From contig BDGG01000014.1 in NCBI GenBank assembly GCA_001949185.1, forward strand, positions 1,076,656 through 1,140,655: 64,000 nt of DNA. Reading direction: 5' to 3'. This DNA is from Ramazzottius varieornatus (Eukaryota > Tardigrada > Eutardigrada > Parachela > Ramazzottiidae). This document shows positions 56,002 to 64,000 of this stretch, piece after piece. The stretch's first letter is position 1. Each line of letters starts with the position of its first letter. The notes under the pieces are model-generated. The model had not been told where the DNA came from. It worked only from the letters and a program-made list of their open reading frames with translations, and did not search any database. Made by a program: the position numbers and the translations under genes.

Positions 56002-58262
56002 ATGTTTCGTCCGCGAAGGCAGTCGCCGAAGCTGGATGGGGGAAGTGAGCGAGGTGGCGGAGGGGGCAATAGCGGTCGTCCCAAATGCGCTTGTCCACCC
56101 GTTCGACAATGCGGCAACTCCGACGAGGAACTGCCCGATGTCCGCCGTAATCGCATGAGCATGACGGTAAGCATCCATCCCCATCCCTCCTCGAGTAAGA
56201 ACGCAACGGGGTCATTTGTGCCATGCACCAATTATTGTAAGACACTGCCCCAAAGATTTGTATCTTGGCTCAGATTAACCAAGAACAAACTTCATTCCTA
56301 TATGTACTTGTACACGGTGCCAAGGTTTTTGTAGAATGCCCAACGAGCATCTCGGTTGGAATTAATTGTTGTGGGTGGTTACAACGGGCAAAATTTTGAC
56401 ATGGAAGAAACGCGCAACATGTACAAGTTCAACCATGCCGAACAATATTGGGACTTTATCGGCGAAATGCCGGCACCTCGCTTCCATCATTGTGCCGTCG
56501 TCCACGATCCCCACATTTACATCATCGGTAAGCTATGCATATAATGCTTATTGCCTGTTCAACAGTGACAAGGAAGGACGTGGGTCTTTAGGTGGAGCTT
56601 CCGTCAACTGTACGGAAATATCGGCCATGACCGGTAACGACGCGCAGATTCTGTCACCGACCAACACGGTGTACCGCTACACGCCCGAAAAGAAAGAATG
56701 GGCCGAGATGCCGCCCATGGCCACTCGACGAGTCTACCACACCGCCGTCTGTGCCTTTGGTAACATTTACGTCTTTGGCGGGCAAGACGAAGACCAAACG
56801 TAGGACCACAGTCTTCTCATCTCAGCAGGCCTTGACTAACCTGACGCCTTGTGCATCGACGTCTTTTGCAGTATCTTGGACAGTGTGGAAATTTACGATA
56901 TCCATAAACGAGTTTGGAGCACGGGACCCAGCCTTCGTCGCCCCTTGATGGGGGCAGCCGCCGTCGTCACCGGTGGTGCTATTATGGTCTCAGGTGGCAT
57001 CACCACACCGACCGTCCTCCGAGGACCCACCTGCGATCGCTTCAACGTTATCAATCGCGTTCACTCCCTCGATGTCTACACACACACGTAAGCGCCACCG
57101 ACATCATCATTTGTTGCAGCGCCACCAGACTTTTCTCACTTGCAATCGTGGCGACCACACTCCACCAAATCGTTATCCCAGGTGACGCATGTTCTCGGCC
57201 AATATTACCGAGAACGTACGCCACTTGGGGAGAAAGGTCTGGTTGAGTTGCCAAGTGGCGCACATTCCCAGTGCTACTGGTCGAGTTTGCGTGCCCAACT
57301 TCCAGTTATCGACAATTCTCAGTTGTTTTACTTTGCAGGTGGTCATCGGTTCCGTCGTTACCGGTGCCACTGGTCCATCACTCGGCCTTGTCCATCAACG
57401 GTGAGGTCCTGATAGTCGGTGGCGCCACCGCCGGTTATCCCAAAGCCGAGGAAGCCGCCAAGCCGCATTTACTCAGTCGTTCCGACATTTTTTCCTTCAA
57501 CGCCGTCACCAAAATGTGGGAACTGGTGGCTACCATGCCGGAAGCCCGCGCCAATTGTGGAGCAGCTGTCATCGGTAAGTCCATCGAGTCCTGCCACAAC
57601 TCCCACCTTTATCGAGTTGTGGCCTTTTTTATACGAAATATTCACCAAAGAGACAGCAGGTTCGTGCCCTGCACAGCCCTGTCAGCCATAAATTCGTAGG
57701 AAAAAGGCAAATGGGAATGTTCGGCCGCCCCCTACCTTCGCCTGAATGGCGCACGTTTTCAGTGAGATTTGCCGGTAGCGTGCGCCACTAAGACAAAGTG
57801 CCCTTGTTCGGTTTCCAAGTGGCGCACCCTTCCCGCCAATATTGGCTGGTAGCGTGCGCCACTTGGGGGAAAATGATTATGGCGAGTTTGTTTGCCCAGG
57901 TGCCAATTTATCTGGCGGGCTGGAAGCCTGGAACAGGCTAATAACTCTACAGTTTAATCCCAGCAGTAATCAAGTGCGAAAATAAAATGATAGCTGTTGT
58001 TGAAGGTGACGAGATTGTGGTAGCGGGAGGACAAGGTGTCAAGCGGCAGGAAACGTTAGACTCGATACTGCGGTACGACGTCTACCCGCACATTTGCGGC
58101 CCGGGTGTGGCCATGCCCAGTAGACGTGTGGCCCTCGCTCTCGTTGCCTTCCCTTCGTTCAAAGTACCTCCCAGGCCAGTTGTTGCCTCCAAGGCGGACA
58201 TGGGAACCCAGCTAACCCTTATGCACCCGCAAACTACCCTCGCTGGCTGGCATCAGTACTAG
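56002..58262 (+). CDS. Kelch-repeat beta-propeller protein
   Basis: Six exons, 56002-56166, 56335-56527, 56592-56799, 56872-57087, 57339-57574 and 58006-58262, give 424 residues. The first exon is Arg/Gly-rich and disordered (SERGGGGGNSGR). From residue 60 at least five Kelch units are visible with the GG and Y...W signature: IVVGGYNGQNF...YKFNHAEQYW; IIGGASV...YRYTPEKKEW; YVFGGQDEDQT...YDIHKRVW; VSGGITTP...LDVYTHTW; IVGGATAGY...FSFNAVTKMW; VVAGGQGVKR...YDVY. Together these would close a six-bladed propeller. No BTB, BACK or F-box domain is attached, so a role in ubiquitin ligases is not indicated. Partner and pathway unknown. It is convergent with PUS10, stop codons 80 bases apart. Intron 4 and intron 5 carry GGCGCAC hairpin elements. 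Confidence 0.85.
57150..57305. repeat. GGCGCAC hairpin element, two partial hairpins
   Basis: In a Kelch-gene intron: CCAGGTGACGCATGTTC...GTACGCCACTTGGGG, then CCAAGTGGCGCAC and GTCGAGTTTGCGTGCCC. Confidence 0.75.
57715..57905. repeat. GGCGCAC hairpin element, two hairpins
   Basis: In the next Kelch-gene intron: GAATGGCGCACG...CGTGCGCCACTAAG and CCAAGTGGCGCACCC...CGTGCGCCACTTGGG, closing with GAGTTTGTTTGCCC. Confidence 0.8.
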
Positions 58263-58344
58263 AATCCTCGTATCGCCTCATTTATGCTTTTTCTCTTCAT
58301 CGTCTAGATTTTCAACGAAAATAGAAATTAACTGTCTAATGGCT

Positions 58345-60435
58345 TCATGTATTTGGCGGCCACAATAAGTCAACACTAGTGACGTCCAGTTCCACACAGT
58401 CTACATCTTTCTGTAGAATGGAGGAAATACTGGGGTCAGTGCGACCGAAATCACTGTGAATGAATTCTTTGACATAAGTACCGGCTTGAGTTTTCAGCTC
58501 AAGTCGAAACTGCAGGGGGTTCTCCGTAGCTTCAGCGCGGAGTTCGTGGATCAGTTTAGGACGGACTGCGTTCGACCGGCGATGGAGAACACGGACAGGG
58601 GTCCACTGGTCGGTCTTCACGGTTCTCAGACTGTTGATCTTGGCGAGGTCTTCTGCTGTGAAAGCTTCTCTTGCCGAACAGAGAGCGGAATAGGTTTTGG
58701 TCTTTTCCTCTTCACCGGTTTTCAGGATGGTCATGTCACCTCGCGAGACGATCCGCAGAGACTTCACCTGAAATAAAACAACATTTTGTCATCAAATTGC
58801 CGTCACTACGGATATTCAGCCCGGAGCTCGGCAAACAGAATCGACAAGATCGTTTTTTCGAAGTGGCGCACCCTGCCAGCCAATACCACAGACAAACTGC
58901 GCCACTTGGGAAAGGAATCTTGTCCGTTTGTTTGCCGAACTCCTATGACCTATTTAATCGTATTTCATTCAATGTTACTTTATCTCTATCTTCCTATTTT
59001 TTCATCCTATGGTGTTTCGACTTTGTATTTAAATACCTTGTTTCAATTTATTTTGTTTTTTTTACCGCGATTTGACCGTTGCTGGAGTTGTTAATGTCAT
59101 CTTCCAAGTTGATGGTGTCCATTTCGCCCAGCGAGGATACCTTTGCGTTGATCAGTTCCACAGCGAATGGTCGACCAGTTCCCAGCATTCGGACATCGAT
59201 GTCCTCTCTTCCGGAGGCGGAGAATCGCGTACTGTCAGCTTGAAACTTGGCTTTAATCTTTCCACAGATGAGTTCTTCGACGGAAGTGTCGCCTTTCCGT
59301 TCCTCTTCGATCATCCACGGTGTCTGACTGACTGTCCGGGAGAACTTTAGGTAGCGACCAGCGACAAAGACCGAGGAGGGGATACAGACGATTTGGGTGA
59401 GCTGCGAAGGTGCCGAAAGACTTTTGGGCGGAAAGGGGAAGAACTGCTTGAAGTCATAGGAACTCATGCCCAGGAGAACCTTCTCCAAAGCATGTCGTGT
59501 CATGCAGCGTTTCACTTTACCGTCCGGGTCCCTCTTTTCCTAAAACCATCCAAAATCGTAAACAGATTTCGGAAACGCGAAGATACGGACCGAATCAGAT
59601 ACCTCTGTCAAGGCCGTGCATACTGCCTACTATTTTTCCCGGCACGGCCTGGGATGATGCGTAGAAAGAAGGCACCACTTGTCAGGTTCGTGCCCAATGT
59701 ATCGCCGGCACGGCCTTGACGAGTGCGGAGACAGAAGACGCATGCCGTGAGTCTCCGACCATTGATAATCAACCGTACCCTTTTTGAGTTGGCCTCTTCA
59801 AAATCGAAACAAACCTGGAATGCATATGGATATCGTTTCCGCAGCACGTCGCACTCCTTTCCCTTCATTTCGGGATTCTCGATAGCGATGTTGATCTCCA
59901 GGCCTTCCCTTCCAGTCCAGCGAACGTTGAAGGCGCTGGTAAAGACGGGTGTGACAACAGCTTTCCAGGCATCTTTGACGGATAGACGACCGGAAATCTT
60001 GAAAGCTGTCTCGTCCCAGTACTCGTCGAAAGATCTTGCTCGTACGTCGGCAGCGGGCGGCATGGTTATGGAGCACCAGAAGGTCTGCATGGTGTAACCA
60101 GACTTCTGGACTGTATCACAGATCTGAGTCAGGAAGGCAACGTTGCAGAAGCTTTCCTGAAGCAAGCCACAACAGCTCGGGCACACGGTAGATGCGTCAG
60201 CAGGCCGTACAATAGAGGAAATCTTTGCATCATCTCCGGGGGTGGACTGGTCAGGAGGCTGCGAACAGAATAGGTGACCGTCGATCAGGGAAGAAGCTTC
60301 GCGCAGAGTTGCAGGATATTTCTCACCGGCGATGCGCATCAAGCAGCGATCACAGACGCCCAGACCGAGCAACCGCGATGTAGTATCCGCATGCTTCCGC
60401 AAACCCTCGATCGAATTCGCCACGGATGAGGGCAT
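58345..60435 (-). CDS. PUS10: tRNA pseudouridine synthase Pus10
   Basis: Three exons, 60435-59815, 59539-59066 and 58767-58345, give 505 residues (human 529). Pus10 makes pseudouridine 54/55 in the tRNA T-loop. The N-terminal THUMP-like half has two zinc CxxC pairs (GVCDRCLMRIAG and STVCPSCCGLL). The catalytic half contains VFVAGRYLKFSR, TPWMIEEERKGDTSVEELI, the active-site Asp in SGREDIDVRMLGTGRPFAVE, VLHRRSNAVRPK, and the C-terminal QAGTYVKEFIHSDFGRT. All conserved positions I can recall are present. Intron 1 carries a GGCACGGCC-type repeat; intron 2 a complete GGCGCAC foldback. Confidence 0.95.
58823..58943. repeat. GGCGCAC hairpin element, complete minimal copy (121 bp)
   Basis: In PUS10 intron 2. 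The outer arm GGAGCTCGGCAAACA...CGACAAGATCG and its inverse ATCTTGTCC...TGTTTGCCGAACTCC flank one inner hairpin, GAAGTGGCGCACC...CTGCGCCACTTGGG. The best single example of the family. No clear target-site duplication at its ends. Confidence 0.88.
59607..59720. repeat. GGCACGGCCTTGA palindrome family, two hairpins
   Basis: In PUS10 intron 1: TCAAGGCCGTGC...GGCACGGCCTGGG and TGTCAGGTTCGTGCC...GGCACGGCCTTGACG. Confidence 0.7.
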
Positions 60436-60660
60436 CCTCTAAGATGGTTAAGACTCTGCTCCGTGTTCGCTTTTGGACGGTCTGAGAGTCTGAGAAGAAG
60501 AGCACAATACGCTGAAAACTGAAAAGTTCAAACTGCGCGAGTTGATGTGGAAGAAATCTGTTTTGAGCGAGCAATCAACCTCGTCAATCAACCGTAGCTG
60601 AAACCAACTTGTTCCGGTGTTCCTTACTTGAAGTTACTTCCTTTTCGTTCGTTCTGCTCG

Positions 60661-60806
60661 GGCCTTGTACACTGACGAGCTGCTCAACATCGTGTTGCAT
60701 ATTTGATTTGGTTGATTGCTGCCAGAACGTATGGTTGATTAGTTGATGGGCACTACTTTCAGTTTGTGCAGCACGATGTTCAGCAGCTCGTCAGTGGCCT
60801 TGTATA
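60661..60806. repeat. hairpin element with 25-bp inverted arms
   Basis: The left arm at 60670-60694 and right arm at 60772-60796 are inverse copies of CACTGACGAGCTGCT-AACATCGTG with one mismatch, around a 77-base loop. The loop and right arm recur at 25118-25229. On the minus strand the right arm and loop read as TDELLNIVLHKLKVVPIN then stop, so the element may have captured, or be derived from, the end of a coding sequence. Confidence 0.75.
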
Positions 60807-61151
60807 AGCATTTCTGCCACCGGAAGTGAAGACGGAAGAACATCCACCATCCATAACTTAAATACACTTGATCATGGTTGTCAGTGCATTTACTTGTTTT
60901 ACGCGAAGAAGGATAAACCAGAACATTGCCAGCCAGGGTATCACAGCAAAACAAACTCACAAAACTGTCGAAAGGGGCCAAGAGTCCCAGAAGAAAAACG
61001 AGGAACCGCTTCGATCGCTCACTACATCGATATGCAGGATTATCTAGCAAATTATCTATACTTCCACGATAGTCGCTTACAAAGGTTCGCTAAACAAATC
61101 AATATCTGCGTGTACATTCCACAGGTAGCGGTAGGAAAAGTAGCCTCTCAA
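60807..61151. other. gap between PUS10 upstream region and CHCHD7
   Basis: Part of the PUS10 promoter region and CHCHD7 3' UTR. The overlapping plus-strand ORF (60894-61349) runs antisense through a CHCHD7 exon and is rejected. Confidence 0.35.
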
Positions 61152-61709
61152 TCATCCTTTTACTATCCGCTCCCCGTCGAGATTGTACTCGGCCCTAACA
61201 GATTCTCTTTCGTTCGGTGGCGGAAGAGGGGGATACAAGTCTCTACTCGATCGATCTCGCGCTACTTTGTCCTACAAAGATTGCAGATGCGAATTTGTTC
61301 GAGTAAGAAGTACAAACTACAAAACCTTTTCGGAAGTGACACTGGATAAGCGTAGTGCAGCTGCTCGCGTGCGCACCCTTATTCGGCGACGTGCACATAC
61401 ATACACCATTTTACACTGGGAAGTGGGAAAACTGATTTTTGTGTTTACCCAAAACTTCCGGCAAAGTTTGTAGTTTTCCTGGTATAAATGACAGGCTTTT
61501 CGGTCGTAGTTGTTGTAGTCGAGGCATTTTAGGGACATCGCCATTTCCTGCAAGGCAAACGGTAAGAATGAGATGCTGGAAGCTGGAGATTATCCGCAAT
61601 ATCTTACTTCAAAACATGGGTTATTTTCAGGAATATCGGCTTTGTACTGGAAGGATCGTCGGCTTGGCTCCGTGACATCGACATTGGGCCTCCTTACTCC
61701 TCGCTCCAT
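61152..61709 (-). CDS. CHCHD7: CHCHD7 / COX23 twin CX9C mitochondrial protein
   Basis: Three exons, 61709-61608, 61547-61449 and 61271-61152, give 106 residues (human 85). The CHCH fold is present: NPCFEEMAMSLKCLDYNNYD gives the first C-x9-C pair, and KACHLYQENYKLCRKFW the second C-x9-C pair. The C-terminal PPLPPPNERESVRAE matches the family's PFMPTAAERDEI segment. This small intermembrane-space protein is imported and oxidised by the MIA40 relay and is linked to cytochrome oxidase assembly. The N-terminus is about 20 residues longer than human. The plus-strand ORFs over these exons are shadows. Confidence 0.9.
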
Positions 61710-61911
61710 CGTAAAATTCTCAAGTAAGGAAGATTTTGAGATGCATACAGGAAGGATAGAAGGCTTTCTGAAGAGTTACGGAAATTCAGGAAGTGCGAAA
61801 CAGCTGTCTTGATTTTGACTGTACGCTCTCGCAGCCACAAGACTGCCCGTTAACGCGAGAATGGCATTGTTGTGGTTTTAGTTTTAATCGCTGGAATTTT
61901 CTAACCTGACG

Positions 61912-62733
61912 TTGCGGTTCCTCTCTTCTCTCGGGTATAGGGTCCCTTCGGAGCCCTCCGCCTTTCCTCGAATTCTGAAAAGAAGACTGCTGCGTCGAAG
62001 CCGTCCAAAGAAGCAAGCAGAATCTCCGCGTCCAGTCCGAAGCCCACGTTATTCCGTCGCACACCGCCGACCCACTGTGCTGCTCCTACGCAAGTTCAAA
62101 CGAACACCTCGAAGCATCGACTCCAAAAAGATCCTTTCGGGTGGAAAAGAGAATAATTCCCAGTATAGCCGGATTGTCTAGGTGTGGCATGACTTGAGCT
62201 GGACGATCCGCGTGAGAATCATCAATGACGACAAGTTCGTGACGGTAATGTTGCCTTCAAACCATTCTTCCAGTGTAAAGTTCTTGTTTTACCATGGAAT
62301 CTTTCTTAGTGGGCTATAATGGAGATGGGAAAGGAGGGTTGATTGCCAACACGGACGGTCAGTTGAATTCAAATCTACCGCTCTTGTACTGTGTACACTG
62401 TACAGTACCTCGGTTTACTGTCCAAAGTCCAACCGTCAAAGGAACTCAAACTGTTTTTCCACCCAAATGTGCCGGACGAATTCAATGAGGACGGAACGAT
62501 ATGGATGGAAGTATAAGTGAAGAAGCTTGTAATATGCCCTGTGTTTTGTGAATGTTCCTGGGTTTCAGTATACTGTTGGATACTTGGATGTCACCATGAT
62601 CAAAAGCCTGGCCAAGAGCGTGATTGCCCTGAACAAGACCCTCTTTGGCTTACGAGTACAGCACCGAGGACAAATTTATAACTACTGCATTCCCTCGAAA
62701 GTTCTGCCCATTCACTCGATGACAGACCCGTAA
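61912..62733 (+). CDS. unresolved multi-exon gene, family unknown
   Basis: Four plus-strand segments look coding: a basic Arg/Pro-rich stretch at about 61942-62180 (RRSRPKKQAESPRPVRSPRY), WHDLSWTIRVRIINDDKFVT at about 62186-62243, LLSKVQPSKELKLFFHPNVP to IWMEY at about 62406-62512, and the terminal exon 62569-62733 (VGYLDVTMIKSLAKSVIALN ... VLPIHSMTDP, stop TAA). The last two join well at ATGGAA|GTATAA and TTTCAG|TATACT. I could not link the earlier pieces in frame: an intermediate segment near 62294 (VGYNGDGKGGLIANTDG) conflicts in phase. The terminal fold has regular beta/helix alternation. The basic N-terminus suggests a nuclear or chromatin role, but no domain is recognised. The start is unknown and may lie upstream. 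Confidence 0.45.
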
Positions 62734-63296
62734 AATAATGCCGGAGACCTGCTGACTGACGCACGATCATGCGGGGCCTAATTTATGGGCCTGTCATGTG
62801 CCCTGCGCAGAACTTTCGACAGAAGACAATAGGTGGTCGCGGACTCCTTGTTTTCCACACGTCATGGTTCTCCCCGCTGGGGATGCCGTAAGTCATCGGT
62901 GGCACACAGCGTGCGCCCTCTGTAGGCGGGACAAAAGCAGCCAATAAGACGTAGGCAGGGCGGGCTTGTTCTTCTATTTTACGACAGAGAAGAATCTTCC
63001 TCCGACCGTCGACAGAACCCAGAGGAAACAGAGCAGACAAAATCAACATGCATCTCTCCGAGATTTGAGCACTGTGTCATTTTGAAGCCGTGTTGAGGCG
63101 TCACTTTCAATATGTTTCCGGTATCATCGCTAGGCTGTGTATCTAACCTACTCTGTTCCCCGTGGTCGCAGCTCTTGCGCTTCATATCGGCTGATCTGGA
63201 CAATGGTCAACGAGGATGACAGCTCCCACAGTTCCATGGCCGTCGGCTTGCCTGCCTGGATATGCAGTTGATTGATCCAAAACTACGACGTTTGCC
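62734..63296. other. gap upstream of the Ig/FN3 receptor
   Basis: No gene recognised; probably contains the receptor's promoter and 5' UTR. ORFs on the minus strand have no support. Confidence 0.35.
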
Positions 63297-64000
63297 ATGG
63301 ATAACCTTCGCTTGAAATGTCTATATCGGTCTGCGTTCTTCTTGTCGATTTTGTTCAGAGTATCTGTAGGTGTGTTAGAACCTGACGCAGCCACCAAAGT
63401 TTACGAAGTGGAAGGACGCGTTGGGAAAGAAGAGACATTCTTCTGTCCAGTGGACGAAGGTTCAAGTCGAGGGCTGCAGCGACGCTGGACGAAAGACGGG
63501 CAAGATATGGTCGGGGATAAGGATGGTGATGTGCTGATTATGAATCGTCAGACGATGGAGCAGAAAGCCCGCTTGGAGATGACTGCTGATGAGGTGGTAT
63601 TTAGAGCCTTAAAGCTCTCCGATTCCGGCACATACCAGTGTTTATTAAGGTTCGCACACAGTGACCAAGTGGTGCTATCCAGTTATCGATTGACCGTCCG
63701 CGACGTCCCCGATCCCCCAGGAACTCCTCGCTCCCAAGCCATCTCCTCCCGCAATATCACGCTCATCTGGTGAGTCAGCCAGTGATAAACGAGCCACCAA
63801 ATTACATGTGACTTATTCCAGCACCAGCCCTAATCCTCGTTAATCATCTCTTCCAGCTTGAATATTTTAATCTGCTTATTCTCACCAGCCAAAATATCCA
63901 TTCAGACCGTCCAACAAATAGGAACCAACACTAAAATAGGCATCAATACATTCGAATTTCTAGTGAGACCGGCGCACGAAGCGTACAAGATCGCCACTTT
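63297..64000 (+). CDS. Ig/fibronectin-III cell-surface receptor, 5' part
   Basis: Exon 1 (63297-63769) encodes a signal peptide (LYRSAFFLSILFRVSVGVL) and one Ig domain. The domain has Cys in ETFFCPVDEG, Trp in RRWTKDGQDM and the second Cys in DSGTYQCLLRF, the D-x-G-x-Y-x-C signature. A fibronectin type III domain begins at VPDPPGTPRSQAISSRNITL. A second exon is probably entered at 63857 and reads ISIQTVQQIGTNTKIGI to the window end, but the junction residue is not certain. The protein is cut by the window edge. An Ig plus FN3 order is shared by neural adhesion molecules and receptor tyrosine phosphatases, so the paralogue cannot be decided here. Confidence 0.75.

Noticed and set aside
60894-61349. 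151-residue plus-strand ORF
   Set aside because: It runs antisense across a well-supported CHCHD7 exon and its introns, and has no family features.
1-64000. Bacterial or viral insertion
   Set aside because: No operon-like gene runs, viral hallmark genes or abrupt codon changes were seen; intronless ORFs present (KXD1, TOM20-like, RS protein) have animal homologues or composition.

Overview
The window is nuclear DNA from an invertebrate animal. Nearly every gene is split by short GT-AG introns, mostly 60-300 bases, and codon use is unbiased. The gene set is metazoan: a ciliary tektin, a Ly6-type surface protein, an Ig/fibronectin receptor, TMED10, DNA polymerase eta, PrimPol and KXD1. A tektin and PrimPol together argue against nematodes and most insects. 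A small, intron-rich ecdysozoan such as a tardigrade would fit, but that is a guess from style and not a demonstrated assignment. No rRNA, tRNA, CRISPR or bacterial operon was seen.

Layout. Positions 1-8 kb hold a partial exon, a lysine-rich unknown gene, a complete non-autonomous hAT-like element (3107-3404, with 8-bp target duplication), a small secreted cysteine protein and PRIMPOL, all coding genes on the minus strand. 9.4-19.2 kb is a 21-exon gene for nucleoporin TPR. 19.7-22.2 kb is a SMYD-type SET/MYND protein, and 22.8-24.7 kb an RS-rich protein. 25.6-27.9 kb encodes a chromo-barrel (MRG/MSL3-like) protein. 28.2-32.2 kb is a decayed Mutator-like transposase gene with a SWIM zinc finger. 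33.0-39.7 kb has KXD1, NUBP1 and a tektin, with NUBP1 and the tektin interleaved head-to-head on opposite strands. 40-46.3 kb has DNA polymerase eta, TMED10 and a TOM20-like gene. 46.6-52.6 kb has an unknown split ORF, CWC25, SRRD (SRR1-like) and COQ4. 53-58.3 kb has a secreted repeat protein, a Ly6-like protein and a Kelch protein. 58.3-64 kb has PUS10, CHCHD7, an unresolved gene and the start of an Ig/FN3 receptor.

The genes are unrelated housekeeping and cell-surface genes packed tightly: several divergent pairs share 300-500 base promoters and several convergent pairs end within about 110 bases of each other. They do not form a pathway, although two lesion-bypass polymerases (PRIMPOL, POLH) and two RNA-processing proteins (CWC25, the RS protein) are present.

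The most unusual content is in the introns. At least four families of short inverted-repeat elements recur across the window. The main one has an outer arm reading GGAGCTCGGCAAACA and one to four inner hairpins reading AAGTGGCGCAC...GTGCGCCACTT; it occurs at about thirteen sites, all but one partial copy in well-modelled introns. A second family is built on TACCTGCATAC palindromes, a third on GGCACGGCCTTGA, and a fourth is a 24-bp minisatellite lying in opposite orientations on the two sides of the Mutator-like gene. Exon coordinates were derived by hand from splice consensus, reading-frame continuity and remembered family sequences; most internal junctions keep frame, but single-base errors are possible.
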